The notes under the pieces were generated by a model. That model ran no database searches and was not told where the DNA came from. It was given only the letters and a program-made list of their open reading frames with translations. A stretch of DNA of 7,486 bases from AP-16 sp036395835. GTDB lineage: Bacteria > Pseudomonadota > Alphaproteobacteria > Rhizobiales > Xanthobacteraceae. A program made the translations under genes and the position numbers. Shown here one piece after another: positions 1 to 6,416 of this stretch. Position 1 is the stretch's first letter; every line of letters starts with the position of its first letter. The DNA lies in contig DASWCW010000127.1 in NCBI GenBank assembly GCA_036395835.1, positions 1 to 7,486 on the forward strand. Direction: 5' to 3'.

Positions 1-1514
1 TGGCCGGCGAGGATCTCGGCAAGGTCCATTTTGCCACCTCATGCAAGCCGGAGGCGCAGCAGCTGTTCGATCGCGCCATGCTGTACCAGCACTCGTTCTG
101 GTACCGCGCGTCGCAGCGCTCCTTCGAGGAGGCGCTGAAGATCGATCCCGAATGCGCGATCGCCTATTGGGGCATCGCGCTCAGCCTGCTCTACAATCCG
201 CACGTCGCTCCACCCGCGAAGAACCTCGCGGAGGGAGCTGCCGCGCTCGAGAAGGGTAAGGCCGTCGGCGCGAAGACCCAACGCGAGCGCGACTATCTCG
301 ACGCCCTCAGCGCAATGTACGCGGATTACACCAAGGTCGACCATCGCACCCGCGTGTTGGCCTATCTCAAGGCCATGGAGCGGCTGGCGCAGCTTTATCC
401 CGATGATGACGAGGCCCAGATTCACTACGCGCTTGCCCTCAACGTCGGCGCTTCGCCCACCGACAAGACCTATGCCAATCAGCTCAGGGGCGCGGCGATC
501 CTGGAGCCGATCTTCCAGCGCCAGCCGGAGCATCCGGGCGTGGCCCACTATTTGATTCACCTCTATGACAATCCGCCGATCGCGGAAAAGGGGCTCGATG
601 CGGCCAGGCGCTATGCCAAGATCGCGCCGGCGGCGGCGCACGCGCAGCACATGCCGTCGCACATCTTCACCCGCGTCGGCTATTGGCAGGAGTCGATCGC
701 GTCCAACATCGTCTCGGCGCGCGTGGCCAAGGAAGCCCAGGATTTCCACGACCAACTGCATTCCATGGATTACCTGGTCTACGCCTATCTGCAGCTTGCC
801 CAGGACACCAAGGCCCGCGCCGTCATCGACGAGATGAATAAGGTCACCGGCTTCACCGAGACTTTTCTGCCCGGTCCCTATGCGCTTGCTGCTTCGCCCG
901 CGCGCTACGCGCTGGAACGCGGCGATTGGCAGGGAGCGGCCGAACTGACCGTGCGGCCCAGCCCGCTCGCGCATGTCCAGGCGATCACTCATTTCGCGCG
1001 GGCGCTTGGGGCGGGACGCTCAGGCCATCCGGACGCGGCCAAGGCCGACATCGCGAAGCTTGCCGAGCTGCGCGACAATCTGCGTGCCGCCAAGGATGCG
1101 TATTGGGCGGAGCAGGTCGATATCCAGTGGCAGGTTGCAAGTGCCTGGATGCTCTATGCCCAGGGCAAGCACGAGGACGCTCTCAAGGCCATGAGCGCGG
1201 CCGCCGATGCCGAGGACAAGACCGAGAAGCACCCGGTCACACCGGGCGTGCCGATCCCGGCGCGCGAACTCTACGGCACCATGCTGCTGGACCGCGCGAT
1301 GGCCAAGGAAGCGCTGACGGCCTTCGAAGCGACGATCAAGAAGGAGCCCAATCGTTTGGGGGCCTATATGGGAGCCGCGAGGTCCGCCACGAAGGCCGGC
1401 GATGCCGCCAAGGCGCGGCAATATTTCGCCAAGGTTGTCGAGCTGAGCGCGGAAGCCGACGCGATGAGAACCGAAGTGGCGGAGGCTCGGGCGTTCGCGG
1501 CCAAGGCGCAGTGA
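1..1514 (+). CDS. TPR-repeat protein, 5' end outside the window
   Basis: The frame is already open at base 3 (AGEDLGKVHFATSCKPEAQ...), well before the first ATG at 78, so the gene begins upstream of the window; about 503 codons are visible before TGA at 1512-1514. The sequence shows repeated helix-turn-helix units of tetratricopeptide type, such as ASQRSFEEALKIDPECAIAYWG near the start and LTAFEATIKKEPNRLGAYMG near the end. A distinctive central stretch reads HAQHMPSHIFTRVGYWQESI. I recognise this as a conserved long TPR protein found widely in Proteobacteria, with no established biochemical role that I know of. TPR arrays usually act as protein-binding scaffolds. The N-terminus is missing, so a signal peptide and cellular location cannot be judged. 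No catalytic motif is visible. It converges on the acyltransferase-like gene to its right. Confidence is high for the gene, low for any function. Confidence 0.9.
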   Translation, partial: AGEDLGKVHFATSCKPEAQQLFDRAMLYQHSFWYRASQRSFEEALKIDPECAIAYWGIALSLLYNPHVAPPAKNLAEGAAALEKGKAVGAKTQRERDYLDALSAMYADYTKVDHRTRVLAYLKAMERLAQLYPDDDEAQIHYALALNVGASPTDKTYANQLRGAAILEPIFQRQPEHPGVAHYLIHLYDNPPIAEKGLDAARRYAKIAPAAAHAQHMPSHIFTRVGYWQESIASNIVSARVAKEAQDFHDQLHSMDYLVYAYLQLAQDTKARAVIDEMNKVTGFTETFLPGPYALAASPARYALERGDWQGAAELTVRPSPLAHVQAITHFARALGAGRSGHPDAAKADIAKLAELRDNLRAAKDAYWAEQVDIQWQVASAWMLYAQGKHEDALKAMSAAADAEDKTEKHPVTPGVPIPARELYGTMLLDRAMAKEALTAFEATIKKEPNRLGAYMGAARSATKAGDAAKARQYFAKVVELSAEADAMRTEVAEARAFAAKAQ

Positions 1515-1569
1515 TCGAAGCGAAATGCTGCCGCGGTCGCAAGCTCACGAGCGGCGCGAGGCCATCCTT

Positions 1570-1634
1570 CCGCCGTGAGCGCGGCGGCATAACTGATGAG
1601 AGGATCGCGGGCGCCGTGCCGGTTGTGCGCCCGC
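1570..1634. terminator. Pair of GC-rich hairpins between convergent genes
   Basis: Two inverted repeats lie in the 134-base gap between two converging genes. The first is ccgccg (1570-1575) with cggcgg (1582-1587), loop of 6. The second is gcgggcgc (1607-1614) with gcgcccgc (1627-1634), perfect 8-bp arms and a 12-base loop. Position suggests a bidirectional transcription stop. Neither is followed by a clear T-run on either strand, so they are not textbook intrinsic terminators. Confidence 0.35.
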
Positions 1635-1648
1635 CCGTCAGCATCCCT

Positions 1649-2488
1649 TCAACAGGAGCGTGATTGGCGCTCAGAGCCCACGCTTTCCAGCTTGGCCAGC
1701 TCGCGCAGTTCCTCGAGGATCGAGGAATTCAAGACCTCCTCCAGCCGTGACACGACGCGGGCGGCGAGGCCGCCATCCAATATGCGGTGATCGATGTTCA
1801 GGCGCACATCGACGTTGCCCTCCGGATCCGCCGGGCCATAGCTGAGCAGGCAGGGTACAGGCGAGCGCGTGGTGCCCAGCTCGGTCTTCCATCGCGCGAC
1901 TGAAGAGACGGCGTATGTTCCGAACGCATATCTCCGCGCTTTCGGAACGTTCAAAGTGAAGGTCCAGACCAAACGACGAATCAGAAGCGGCAGCCGCGCG
2001 GTCCTGATGACGGTGCGATAGAATCGCGTTTCCTCAACGGGTGCATCGGCGGCCTGGCGTATCATCTGGCTGAGCACCTCGAGCGGAAAGGCCTCGGGCT
2101 GGCGGAATCGTATCGGCAGCAGGCCGATATCGCCCATGATCTCCCGCTCCGAGGCGATGTTGACCGTGCTTTCGGCATATTCGTAAAGGTAAGGCCAAGG
2201 ATATTTGATATACGCGCGGCGCAATTCAGGGATCTCGACCGCGACGATCGCGAACGCCTTGGCAAAGATTGCGGTCCACGAAGGAGGTTTCCGAAACTGG
2301 CTGCGGACGGCGATCAATTGACGGAGCGCCACGGGACGAATGATATCGGCCCTTGCCACGCCGGAAGCCGCCCACATGTAGTCGGCCATGATCCGACGCG
2401 CGACGGTGAGCCGGATGCGACGGCCCTTTGCCGGGGTTGCCACGCTTGTGCCACGAGGTGCGCGCTTCAAGGCGATGAATTTTTTCAA
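1649..2488 (-). CDS. Standalone E2-type acyltransferase-domain protein
   Basis: A 279-residue protein related to the catalytic domain of 2-oxo acid dehydrogenase E2 subunits (dihydrolipoamide acyltransferase, chloramphenicol acetyltransferase fold). The key sign is the C-terminal DVRLNIDHRILDGG (about residues 227-240), matching the E2 active-site pattern DHRxxDG with His234 and Asp238. It is preceded by FGTYAVSSVARW (189-200), at the place of the conserved strand and serine/threonine region before the active site. The N-terminal RRIRLTVARRIMADYM resembles the start of an E2 catalytic domain. There is no lipoyl domain and no E1/E3-binding domain, and no E1 or E3 gene next to it, so it is unlikely to be a normal dehydrogenase-complex subunit; the acyl donor and acceptor are unknown. 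I chose the TTG at 2488 because GGAGAG (2495-2500 on the other strand) lies 6 bases before it. An upstream TTG at 2506 is in frame but has the SD inside it. The last 12 or so residues look unconserved. Confidence 0.85.
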   Translation of the reverse strand: MKKFIALKRAPRGTSVATPAKGRRIRLTVARRIMADYMWAASGVARADIIRPVALRQLIAVRSQFRKPPSWTAIFAKAFAIVAVEIPELRRAYIKYPWPYLYEYAESTVNIASEREIMGDIGLLPIRFRQPEAFPLEVLSQMIRQAADAPVEETRFYRTVIRTARLPLLIRRLVWTFTLNVPKARRYAFGTYAVSSVARWKTELGTTRSPVPCLLSYGPADPEGNVDVRLNIDHRILDGGLAARVVSRLEEVLNSSILEELRELAKLESVGSERQSRSC

Positions 2489-2494
2489 ATTTTT

Positions 2495-2521
2495 CTCTCC
2501 GGTCAACGCCGATTTATCGGC
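2495..2521 (-). promoter_or_regulatory. SD and 14-bp palindrome in the acyltransferase leader
   Basis: Read leftward, GGAGAG (2495-2500) sits 6 bases before the TTG at 2488 and decides the start. Eight bases upstream of the SD is an inverted repeat, GCCGAT (2508-2513) TT ATCGGC (2516-2521). An extra half copy, ccgat, follows at 2521-2525. This could be an operator or an RNA hairpin affecting translation. The SD and start are well supported; the regulatory role of the palindrome is inferred from position only. Confidence 0.45.
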
Positions 2522-2569
2522 CGATCAGGTACGCGCGTTCCCCTTGCCCTAGAATAGAGCTACAGCGCG

Positions 2570-2588
2570 CCGATGCCCCATGCGTCGG
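2570..2588 (-). terminator. Weak hairpin downstream of yciB/ispZ
   Basis: Inverted repeat ccgatgc (2570-2576) with gcgtcgg (2582-2588), loop of 5, begins 12 bases past the yciB/ispZ stop. In the leftward transcript one pair is a C-A mismatch, and no T-run follows. It may mark the end of the ftsY-ispZ operon before the acyltransferase leader, but the evidence is weak. The rest of 2489-2599 shows no recognisable gene. Confidence 0.2.
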
Positions 2589-2599
2589 AATTCTCGGCT

Positions 2600-3202
2600 T
2601 CAGCCGTCCTGCGCCGGCGAGGAGGCCCGCGCCTCATAGCGCGTCAGCAGCGGGTATTGCAGCGCTGCGAACACGAGCGTCAGCGGCATCACCCCGAACA
2701 CCTTGAAGGCCACCCAAAAATCCGTCGATTGCGTGCGCCAGACGACCTCGTTGGCAATGGCGAGCGCGAAGAAGAACAGCGCCCAGCGCCAGGTGAGCTT
2801 GCGCCATCCCTCCGCCGTGAGTTGGAACATCTGATCGAACACGACGGCGAGCAGCGGCTTGCCGGCCGCAAGCCCGCCCAAGAGGATCGCGCCGAACAGC
2901 GTGTAGATGATCGTCGGTTTGAGCTTGATGAACAGCGCATCGTGCAGAAGGAGCGTGAGGCCGCCGAACACGATGACGACGACGGTGGAGATCAGCGCCA
3001 TCAGCGGCACGCGCCGGGTCAGCCCATAGGAAACCGCGAACGCGACGATGGCCGCCGCCATGAAGGTCGCCGTGGCGGCGAAAATGCCCCAGCGCGCATT
3101 GGCGAGGAAGAACAGGATCAGGGGACCGAGGTCGAGCGCGAGTTTGAGCAGCGGGTGGATCGCCGGTTTTTTGACGGACGCCTGCATCGAATCGTTCGAC
3201 AT
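2600..3202 (-). CDS. ispZ: Inner-membrane septation protein A (YciB/IspZ family)
   Basis: A 200-residue polytopic inner-membrane protein, the usual family length (about 180-210). Hydrophobic segments lie at about residues 22-34, 38-58, 66-86, 98-120, 139-152 and 167-185. Family hallmarks are LDLGPLILFF near the start, HDALFIKLKPTIIYTLFG (87-104), the W-K-LT-RWA-FFF-A-NEVVWR block (133-156) and DFWVAFKVFGVMPLT (161-175). Homologues are needed for normal cell division in Shigella (ispZ) and take part in envelope synthesis with division and elongation proteins in E. coli (yciB). The exact activity is not settled. I placed the start at ATG 3202, preceded by AGGA about 5 bases upstream. An in-frame TTG at 3217 would add five residues and has no SD. 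The start lies 16 bases after the ftsY stop, same strand, so co-transcription and perhaps coupled translation are likely. Confidence 0.93.
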   Translation of the reverse strand: MSNDSMQASVKKPAIHPLLKLALDLGPLILFFLANARWGIFAATATFMAAAIVAFAVSYGLTRRVPLMALISTVVVIVFGGLTLLLHDALFIKLKPTIIYTLFGAILLGGLAAGKPLLAVVFDQMFQLTAEGWRKLTWRWALFFFALAIANEVVWRTQSTDFWVAFKVFGVMPLTLVFAALQYPLLTRYEARASSPAQDG

Positions 3203-3218
3203 TGCTTTCCTGTCCAAC

Positions 3219-4151
3219 TTACGGCTCCACGCCGGCGATCGCGGCGGCGAAATCGCGCGCCACGAACGGCTCGAGATCGTCGATGCTCTCGCCGACCCCG
3301 ATGAAATGCACCGGCATCCGGAATTTTTCCGCGATCGCCACCAGGATGCCGCCGCGCGCCGTGCCGTCGAGCTTGGTCATCGCCAGCCCGGTGACGCCGG
3401 CGATCCTGGTGAATTCCTCGACCTGGGACAGCGCATTCTGACCGACGGTGGCGTCGAGCACGAGCAGCACCGCATGCGGCGCCGTTTCGTCGATCTTCTT
3501 CATCACGCGCACGATCTTCTCGAGCTCGCCCATCAGCGCCGCCTTGTTCTGCAGCCGGCCGGCGGTGTCGACCATCAGCACGTCGATGCCGCCGGCGCGC
3601 GCGGCCTCGAGCGCTTCATACGCGAGTCCCGCGGAATCCGCGCCGGGCTCCCGCGCGACGACGCGGGCGCGCGTGCGCTCGCCCCAGATCTTGAGCTGAT
3701 CGATCGCCGCGGCCCGGAACGTATCGCCGGCGGCGAGCATCACGCGCTTGCCCTCGCGGCGGAATTTTTCCGCGAGCTTGCCGATCGTCGTGGTCTTGCC
3801 GGAACCGTTGACGCCGACCACCAGGATGACGAACGGCTTTTTGTTCGTCGCGATCTCGAAGGGCTTCGCCACCGGGCCCAGCACGTTCTCGACCTCGCCG
3901 GCCAGGATGCGCTTGACCTCCGCGGGCGCGACGGTCTTGTCATAACGGCCCTCCGCCACCGCCGCCGCGATCCGGCCCGCGACCTTAACCCCGAGATCGG
4001 CGCGGATCAGCACGTCTTCCAGCTCCTCGATCGTCGCGGCGTCGAGCGGCCGCTTGCTGACGAGATCCGAGATCGCGCCGCCGATCGCCGATGTCGTGCG
4101 CTTGAGCCCCTTGCTCAGCCGCGCGAACCACGGTGTTTTCGGCTCGTTCAC
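3219..4151 (-). CDS. ftsY: Signal recognition particle receptor FtsY (SRP GTPase)
   Basis: FtsY is the membrane-associated receptor that takes ribosome-SRP (Ffh) complexes and delivers inner-membrane proteins to SecYEG/YidC; both GTPases hydrolyse GTP in the complex. The 310-residue product has a short N-terminus, then a helical N domain (about 15-100, LDAATIEELEDVLIRADLG), and the NG GTPase. Motifs are the P-loop GVNGSGKTT (113-121), GDTFRAAA (142-149), the G3 motif DTAGR (195-199), the G4 motif TKLD (259-262) and closing GVGESIDDLEPF (285-296). All SRP-GTPase signature motifs are intact. The long acidic A domain of E. coli FtsY is absent, as is usual in alphaproteobacteria. I start it at GTG 4151, because GGGAGGAG (4156-4163, other strand) is a near-ideal SD with the GGAGG core 6 bases away. 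The frame stays open to 4442, but that extension translates the stem-loop repeat into low-complexity sequence. ispZ follows directly. Confidence 0.95.
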   Translation of the reverse strand: MNEPKTPWFARLSKGLKRTTSAIGGAISDLVSKRPLDAATIEELEDVLIRADLGVKVAGRIAAAVAEGRYDKTVAPAEVKRILAGEVENVLGPVAKPFEIATNKKPFVILVVGVNGSGKTTTIGKLAEKFRREGKRVMLAAGDTFRAAAIDQLKIWGERTRARVVAREPGADSAGLAYEALEAARAGGIDVLMVDTAGRLQNKAALMGELEKIVRVMKKIDETAPHAVLLVLDATVGQNALSQVEEFTRIAGVTGLAMTKLDGTARGGILVAIAEKFRMPVHFIGVGESIDDLEPFVARDFAAAIAGVEP

Positions 4152-4155
4152 GCCA

Positions 4156-4163
4156 CTCCTCCC
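4156..4163 (-). promoter_or_regulatory. Strong Shine-Dalgarno that fixes the ftsY start
   Basis: Read leftward the sequence is GGGAGGAG-TGGC-GTG. The SD core GGAGG is 6 bases from GTG 4151. This supports the GTG over any upstream ATG or GTG in the same open frame. Confidence 0.8.
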
Positions 4164-4206
4164 GTCGCGGCGGCGCCGTTTGTCCGTGAGCGGACCACGG
4201 ACGCCG

Positions 4207-4319
4207 CCCTCCCCCGCTTGCGGGGGAGGGATGGGGAGGGGGAAAGCTGGTGGCTGGCGCCGTTGGCCCCCTCCCGCCGTCGCTTTGCGACGGCGACCTC
4301 CCCCGCAAACGGGAGAGGT
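4207..4319. repeat. Three-hairpin GC-rich palindromic intergenic repeat
   Basis: Three consecutive inverted repeats fill the ftsY leader. First, ccctcccccgc (4207-4217) with gcgggggaggg (4220-4230), perfect 11-bp arms. Second, cgccgtcgc (4275-4283) with gcgacggcg (4287-4295), perfect 9-bp arms and a TTT loop. Third, acctcccccg (4296-4305) with cgggagaggt (4310-4319), one mismatch. The 10-mer cctcccccgc occurs directly repeated at 4208-4217 and 4297-4306, so hairpins 1 and 3 look like related units around hairpin 2. The linker is G-rich (atggggagggggaaagctgg). I recognise this as the kind of dispersed palindromic element scattered through Bradyrhizobium-like genomes, although its family name and copy number cannot be stated here. 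It would be transcribed in the ftsY 5' leader if the promoter lies upstream of it. Confidence 0.75.
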
Positions 4320-4497
4320 GATCGGAGTATGCGACCGCGCAAGAGCAATCCCCACCGCGAGCTGTCGGTCATGGCCGCGAGGTGATAGCGGTTTCGCCAT
4401 GATACCGCAGCCCATGTAGCGACATGATGCGGCCTTGGGCAACTTAGCCCTCTGCCGCAGCCATTTTCCCCATTTCCTTTACGCAACATGCAGTGCC

Positions 4498-4526
4498 TTG
4501 ACGGGCCTTCGAGGGCATGGTTTTGT
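4498..4526 (+). promoter_or_regulatory. Candidate promoter of the integrase gene
   Basis: TTGACG (4498-4503) matches five of six bases of the sigma70 -35 box. A 17-base spacer leads to TTTTGT (4521-4526), which matches only three of six -10 bases. It points at the integrase start at 4559 and overlaps the TGTGACCA repeat. A weak -10 would fit a repressed or activator-dependent promoter, but that is inference. Confidence 0.35.
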
Positions 4527-4541
4527 GACCAAATGTGACCA
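4524..4541 (+). repeat. Tandem TGTGACCA boxes, 10-bp period
   Basis: Two identical 8-mers, TGTGACCA at 4524-4531 and at 4534-4541, separated by AA and starting exactly 10 bases apart, so they face the same side of the helix. They lie between the candidate -10 region and the integrase start. Position and phasing suggest a protein-binding site, either an operator for autoregulation or an arm-type integrase site. There is no direct evidence for either. Confidence 0.5.
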
Positions 4542-4558
4542 GGACGGGATGGGGCACA

Positions 4559-5749
4559 ATGGCCAAGGCTCTCAGCGTCAAGCGGCTCCAGGCGATCAAG
4601 TCGAGCCCGGACACGCGATTCGAGGCAGACGGGATCGTGGGCGGCCTCGGGATCCGGTACGGCTCCAAGGGCCGGCCGAGCTTCACCCTGGCATATCGGC
4701 TCGGCGGCGAGCAACGCCGCGTCTCACTCGGACGATGGTGGAACGGCGAGGGAGAACCGCCGCCCGGATTCCTGACGCTCTCCCAGGCCCGCCAGCGGGC
4801 TGCAGAGATCAAAGAATCCGCGGCTCGACGGATCGAACCCAAGCCCGCCAGCAGGCCCTCGCGGCCCGCCGCAGACACCCTGCAAGCCATCGCCGACCAG
4901 TTCTTAAACGAGCGCGAGCGCGCCGGCTTGCGAAGTGCGTGGCCCACCGAGCGCGCCCTGCGCCGGGAATTGCTTGCCGCGCTCGGTGACCGGCCGATCG
5001 TGGACATCACCCGCCCGGAGCTCCGCGAAGTCTTCAACGCCATCCGCGACCGCGGCGCCGGCCGCATGGCCAACCGGGTATTCTCGATCGCCAAGACATT
5101 TTTCGCTTGGGCGGTTGAAAACGAAATCCTGCCCGCTTCCCCGATGGCCGACTTGAAACGCCCGGTCAAAAGCGAAGCCTCGAGGGATCGGGTATTGAGC
5201 GATGAGGAGCTCGCCAGGGTGTGGTGTGCCGTCGAGGAGCTTCACCCGCCGCGGCGCGATTGCGTCCGCCTGCTGGCCCTGTGCGGCACACGCCGCAACG
5301 AAACCGCGGCCATGCGTTGGGATGAGATCAATTTTGCTCGCCGCGAATGGAGCATTCCGGCCTCGATGACCAAGAACAAAGTCGCGCACACCGTCTACCT
5401 ATCGGATCAGGCGCTTGCGGTCATCCAGGCGCGGCGCAATCGCGTCGAGGGCTGCGAGTACGTTTTCAGCTATGATGGGCGCGGGCCGATCACCAACGTG
5501 AGCACCTATTTCGCCCGGCTGGCCCAGAAGCTCGATCTCGACATCCGGCTTCACGATCTCCGGCGAACGTTCGCCAGCGGCTTGCAGCGGCTCGGAACGC
5601 AGCCGGTCGTGATCGACAAGTGTTTGAATCATTCCGCGGTGATTCGCGGTGTTGCGGCTGTTTATCTACGGGCTAGCTATGCCGAGGAGCGACGATCCGC
5701 CATGGCTTCCTGGGGAAAGCATGTTGCGGGACTGCTCTCAGAGGGTTGA
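4559..5749 (+). CDS. Tyrosine recombinase / island integrase
   Basis: A 396-residue site-specific recombinase of the P4/island-integrase type. Residues 1-85 form the N-terminal arm-DNA-binding domain (GLGIRYGSKGRPSFTLAYRL, RRVSLGRWW, LTLSQARQRAAEIK). About 105-200 is the SAM-like core-binding domain (TLQAIADQFLNERE ... RVFSIAKTFFAWAVEN). The catalytic domain follows with all expected residues: Arg245 in CGTRRNE, Lys272 in MTKNKVAHTVYLS, His332 and Arg335 in LHDLRRT, His358 in LNHS and the probable nucleophile Tyr369 in AVYLRASY. Length and active site look intact, so it may be functional. I start it at ATG 4559 (MAKALSVKRL), behind GGGATGGGG; an in-frame GTG at 4535 would add eight residues and sits in the TGTGACCA repeat. 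It diverges from ftsY and converges on fic, whose 3' end overlaps its last 77 bases. No tRNA or duplicated att site is visible, so its target is unknown. Confidence 0.93.
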   Translation: MAKALSVKRLQAIKSSPDTRFEADGIVGGLGIRYGSKGRPSFTLAYRLGGEQRRVSLGRWWNGEGEPPPGFLTLSQARQRAAEIKESAARRIEPKPASRPSRPAADTLQAIADQFLNERERAGLRSAWPTERALRRELLAALGDRPIVDITRPELREVFNAIRDRGAGRMANRVFSIAKTFFAWAVENEILPASPMADLKRPVKSEASRDRVLSDEELARVWCAVEELHPPRRDCVRLLALCGTRRNETAAMRWDEINFARREWSIPASMTKNKVAHTVYLSDQALAVIQARRNRVEGCEYVFSYDGRGPITNVSTYFARLAQKLDLDIRLHDLRRTFASGLQRLGTQPVVIDKCLNHSAVIRGVAAVYLRASYAEERRSAMASWGKHVAGLLSEG

Positions 5750-6416
5750 CCGTTGCCCGAGCGGCGGCCATACACCGCATCAGCTGCCTACCAGCGGTGG
5801 CGGGCGGCATAATGCCCGCCGACTGTATTTGCTCACTAAGCAATCGCGTCACCAGTTCATGCAATCGTGTCAAATCCAGATTGCCGGCCGCAAAAGAATC
5901 GTGACCAGCCTGGAGTGCATCAACATACGCTTGGTGGTTTTGCCTAATCAGCTCAGGAAGGATCGTATTTCCCGGCAGCCAATTGCCGGCTTTGACACAC
6001 AAGACAAAGTAACAAGCAGCGCGAGCAGTGCGTCCGTTTCCATTGATGAATGGATGAATATTATTCAGTCTCCACAAAACATGTGTAGCGAGAACAACAG
6101 GATCTGTTTGTTCCCAATGTCGATTGACGAAATTAACGAAATCATCCATCAGGGCCGCCACTCGATAATGTTCTGGTGGGACGTGCTTCCCCACAGTAAC
6201 TTGGCATGGCCTGTATTCGCCCGCATTTGTATGCAAGCAGGTAATCGCGTGAAAATTTAGGGCTTTTATGACATGTTGAGATAGAAATGGCCTCCCTATT
6301 TCTAAGGAAGCCAACACCACAGATCGAAGAAAATCATAATGTCTGTTACCGTTAGAAATCTCCAAGGCCTGATAAACGGGGTGCTGTTCAGAACCAGTTA
6401 GCTCAAAAAGGATCAC
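5673..6416 (-). CDS. Fic-domain protein (putative AMP-transferase, toxin-like)
   Basis: A 247-residue protein with a complete Fic motif, HPFINGNGRTAR (121-132), matching HPFx(D/N)GNGRxxR, including the catalytic His121 and the anion-binding Gly/Arg residues. Upstream LHTNAGEYRP (61-70) is the other family hallmark, lying before the flap. Fic proteins of this type usually transfer AMP from ATP to hydroxyl side chains of target proteins; toxic bacterial ones (FicT) modify DNA gyrase and topoisomerase IV. The target here is unknown. No self-inhibitory (S/T)xxxE(G/N) helix is evident; the nearest stretch, LASLEIG (35-41), does not fit. The start is GTG 6416, placed directly after the TAA of the upstream gene with AAGGGG inside that gene as SD, so translation is probably coupled. 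About 47% GC marks it as foreign to its surroundings. The last 40 or so residues (from about 205) are Arg-rich, lie in GC-rich DNA and partly on the antisense of the integrase, and are probably not part of the conserved fold. Confidence 0.9.
   Translation of the reverse strand: MILFELTGSEQHPVYQALEISNGNRHYDFLRSVVLASLEIGRPFLSQHVIKALNFHAITCLHTNAGEYRPCQVTVGKHVPPEHYRVAALMDDFVNFVNRHWEQTDPVVLATHVLWRLNNIHPFINGNGRTARAACYFVLCVKAGNWLPGNTILPELIRQNHQAYVDALQAGHDSFAAGNLDLTRLHELVTRLLSEQIQSAGIMPPATAGRQLMRCMAAARATVNPLRAVPQHAFPRKPWRIVAPRHS
5799..5820. terminator. Hairpin at the integrase-fic convergence
   Basis: Perfect 7-bp arms ggcgggc (5799-5805) and gcccgcc (5814-5820) around ggcataat, 50 bases past the integrase stop. 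It could end integrase transcription, but it lacks a T-run and lies inside the fic reading frame. A second, looser pair, caccgc (5773-5778) with gcggtg (5794-5799), lies just before it. Confidence 0.3.

Noticed and set aside
39..992. Long open frame on the minus strand opposite the TPR gene (317 codons)
   Set aside because: It is antisense to a clearly conserved TPR protein and its translation is Arg/Leu/Gly-rich without motifs, as expected for shadow frames in GC-rich DNA.
3048..4385. 445-codon plus-strand frame opposite ftsY and ispZ
   Set aside because: ftsY on the other strand has every GTPase motif; this frame is His/Arg/Asp-rich noise and runs through the stem-loop repeat.
4152..4442. 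N-terminal extension of FtsY to an upstream start at 4442
   Set aside because: The extension translates the palindromic repeat and lacks an SD, whereas GTG 4151 has a near-ideal one and yields the usual FtsY N-terminus.
4320..4558. Possible tRNA or tmRNA fragment as integration site
   Set aside because: No acceptor, T-arm or anticodon-arm pattern could be assembled on either strand; the TTCGA at 4509-4513 is not framed by a T-stem.
6294..6314. Self-inhibitory motif (class II type) within the Fic N-terminus
   Set aside because: The stretch LASLEIG lacks Ser/Thr four residues before the Glu and Gly/Asn after it, so it does not match (S/T)xxxE(G/N).
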